Positions 6,223 to 6,970 of a stretch of DNA of 6,970 nt are shown here, piece after piece. The notes under the pieces are model-generated. The model was given only the letters and a program-made list of their open reading frames with translations. It searched no databases and was not told where the DNA came from. The stretch is from positions 1 through 6,970 of the forward strand of contig NZXL01000044.1 of the NCBI GenBank assembly GCA_002697705.1, written 5' to 3'. How positions within the stretch are numbered: position 1 is the first letter of the stretch; each line of letters starts with the position of its first letter. The stretch comes from Methanobacteriota archaeon. Its GTDB lineage: Archaea > Thermoplasmatota > Poseidoniia > Poseidoniales > Poseidoniaceae. Both the position numbers and the translations under genes were made by a program.

Positions 6223-6843
6223 ATGGTCGCAGAGGCAGAGGCGTTTCACTCAGTCATCGATTTACCCGAAGAGTATTGGGTTTTTGACTTCACACGCGGT
6301 GAAGATAAAACATGGGTTTGCCCTTATGAATATCAAATTGGGAGATATGATGAATATCGGCCAGGGATGTATACGACTGAATTATTTGGTGGAATCAGAG
6401 ATGTTCACATCGGTTTAGATATTGGAGCGCCGGTTGAAACTCCAGTTTACGCCTTTTTTGATGGAGTAATACATAGTTTTGGCAATAACTCCGAAGATGG
6501 TTCATACGGTCCAACAATAATTACAGAACACTATGTTTCTCTTCCCGAAGAGGTAGGTTCAGACGTCTTTGGCCCTAAGAGAAAAATTTGGGCTTTACAT
6601 GGTCACCTTTCCATGGATAGCATCCAAAATCTCGAGGTAGGTTCACCGTTCAAGGCAGGAGAAATTATCGCAAAAATAGGCAGTGAGGATGTCAATGGAG
6701 GGTGGCCGCCACACGTTCATTTCCAACTATCTTTTGTCGAACCAGAAACTCATGATATGCCGGGAGTAGTCGAACAAGAAAATCGAGAATCAGCACTGAA
6801 AATTTATCCTGACCCTAGACTTGTACTTGGTTCACTGTACTGA
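6223..6843 (+). CDS. M23 (LytM/lysostaphin-type) zinc metallopeptidase domain protein without signal peptide
   Basis: This 206-residue protein carries a complete set of M23 metal and catalytic residues: His62 and Asp66 in VHIGLDIGAP, His126 and His128 in LHGHLS, and the HxH pair His164/His166 in GGWPPHVHFQLS. M23 enzymes are zinc endopeptidases that normally cut peptidoglycan cross-links or Gly-rich peptides outside the cell. Here the N-terminus (MVAEAEAFHSVIDLPEEY) is acidic with no signal peptide, so the protein is probably cytoplasmic. The lead-in FDFTRG (21-26), GRYDEYRP (40-47) and the end PETHDMPGVV with YPDPRLVLGSLY resemble, from memory, the central M23-like domain of large bacterial proteins that also hold an APH-type kinase and a class III aminotransferase; here it stands alone. 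The ATG at 6223 is the only ATG, GTG or TTG in frame after the stop at 6154-6156; no Shine-Dalgarno sequence is seen. The substrate is unknown, and a non-peptidase role is possible. Confidence 0.88.
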   Translation: MVAEAEAFHSVIDLPEEYWVFDFTRGEDKTWVCPYEYQIGRYDEYRPGMYTTELFGGIRDVHIGLDIGAPVETPVYAFFDGVIHSFGNNSEDGSYGPTIITEHYVSLPEEVGSDVFGPKRKIWALHGHLSMDSIQNLEVGSPFKAGEIIAKIGSEDVNGGWPPHVHFQLSFVEPETHDMPGVVEQENRESALKIYPDPRLVLGSLY

Positions 6844-6847
6844 GATA

Positions 6848-6970
6848 CTAGTTCTTTGCATTAAGGAAATCTTTCAATGCAGAAATAGGTCCAATAGCAG
6901 CAGGGTCTTTTCCATGCAATAATGCCAAAGCAATAGACAACCAATCCATCACAATACAAAGATGTAATAG
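6848..6970 (-). CDS. C-terminal end of a probable bifunctional phosphoglucose/phosphomannose isomerase, 5' part beyond window edge
   Basis: A minus-strand frame open to the right edge gives 40 residues ending in TAG. It contains MDWLSIALALLHGKDPAAIG, then PISALKDFLNAKN. The pattern of a short helix ending in D[WY]-x-S, an ALL-x-G-x-DP turn and a final P-I-x-x-LK-x-x-L helix is how archaeal-type bifunctional phosphoglucose/phosphomannose isomerases (SIS-domain family) end. If right, the enzyme interconverts glucose-6-phosphate, or mannose-6-phosphate, with fructose-6-phosphate. It converges on the M23 gene with only 4 bases between stop codons, and no terminator is seen between them. The call rests on the tail alone; the SIS domains lie outside the window. 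Confidence 0.6.
   Translation of the reverse strand, partial: LLHLCIVMDWLSIALALLHGKDPAAIGPISALKDFLNAKN

Noticed and set aside
6176..6418. An 80-codon plus-strand frame overlapping the start of the M23 gene
   Set aside because: It is out of frame with the clearly conserved M23 protein, shows no motif, and is rich in residues expected from a shifted frame.
1..6970. CRISPR array, tRNA, rRNA or insertion sequence
   Set aside because: No regularly spaced repeats, cloverleaf sequence, rRNA core words, transposase frame or terminal inverted repeats were seen on either strand.

Overview
The window most likely comes from an uncultured archaeon, probably marine and perhaps a Marine Group II (Poseidoniales)-type Euryarchaeote. 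The signs are an archaeal/fungal-type aspartate-semialdehyde dehydrogenase, a METTL5-like archaeal RNA methylase, a DPM-synthase-like glycosyltransferase beside a GT-C-like membrane protein, the tail of what looks like an archaeal-type phosphoglucose/phosphomannose isomerase, and AT-leaning, tightly packed genes. Some starts have a good Shine-Dalgarno sequence and others none, as in archaea that mix leadered and leaderless messages. The lineage is an inference; there is no rRNA or tRNA to anchor it.

From about 6150 down to position 1, six genes lie head to tail on the minus strand, with gaps of 4 to 54 bases. In transcription order they are: a 770-residue multi-pass membrane protein with a large C-terminal exterior domain; a 244-residue family 2 glycosyltransferase; a 358-residue aspartate-semialdehyde dehydrogenase; a 362-residue protein of unknown function; an 86-residue zinc-ribbon protein; and an RNA methylase cut by the left edge. 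The first two look like a lipid-linked sugar module: the GT2 would charge a polyprenyl phosphate with a sugar, and the membrane protein could use or handle the product outside the cell. The rest are amino-acid biosynthesis, unknown, and RNA modification, so this is a mixed cluster rather than one pathway.

On the plus strand, 6223-6843 encodes a complete, signal-less M23-type metallopeptidase domain. It reads away from the membrane-protein gene across a 72-base divergent intergenic region that carries small repeats. It converges, with only 4 bases between stop codons, on the C-terminal end of a minus-strand sugar-phosphate isomerase gene that runs off the right edge.

No tRNA, rRNA, CRISPR array, insertion sequence or prophage signal was seen, and no stretch over 300 bases lacks a gene. 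I see no clear new defence or mobile system. The points most worth following are the cytoplasmic M23 protein, the unknown 362-residue protein next to the zinc-ribbon protein, and the apparent CTG start of the RNA methylase.
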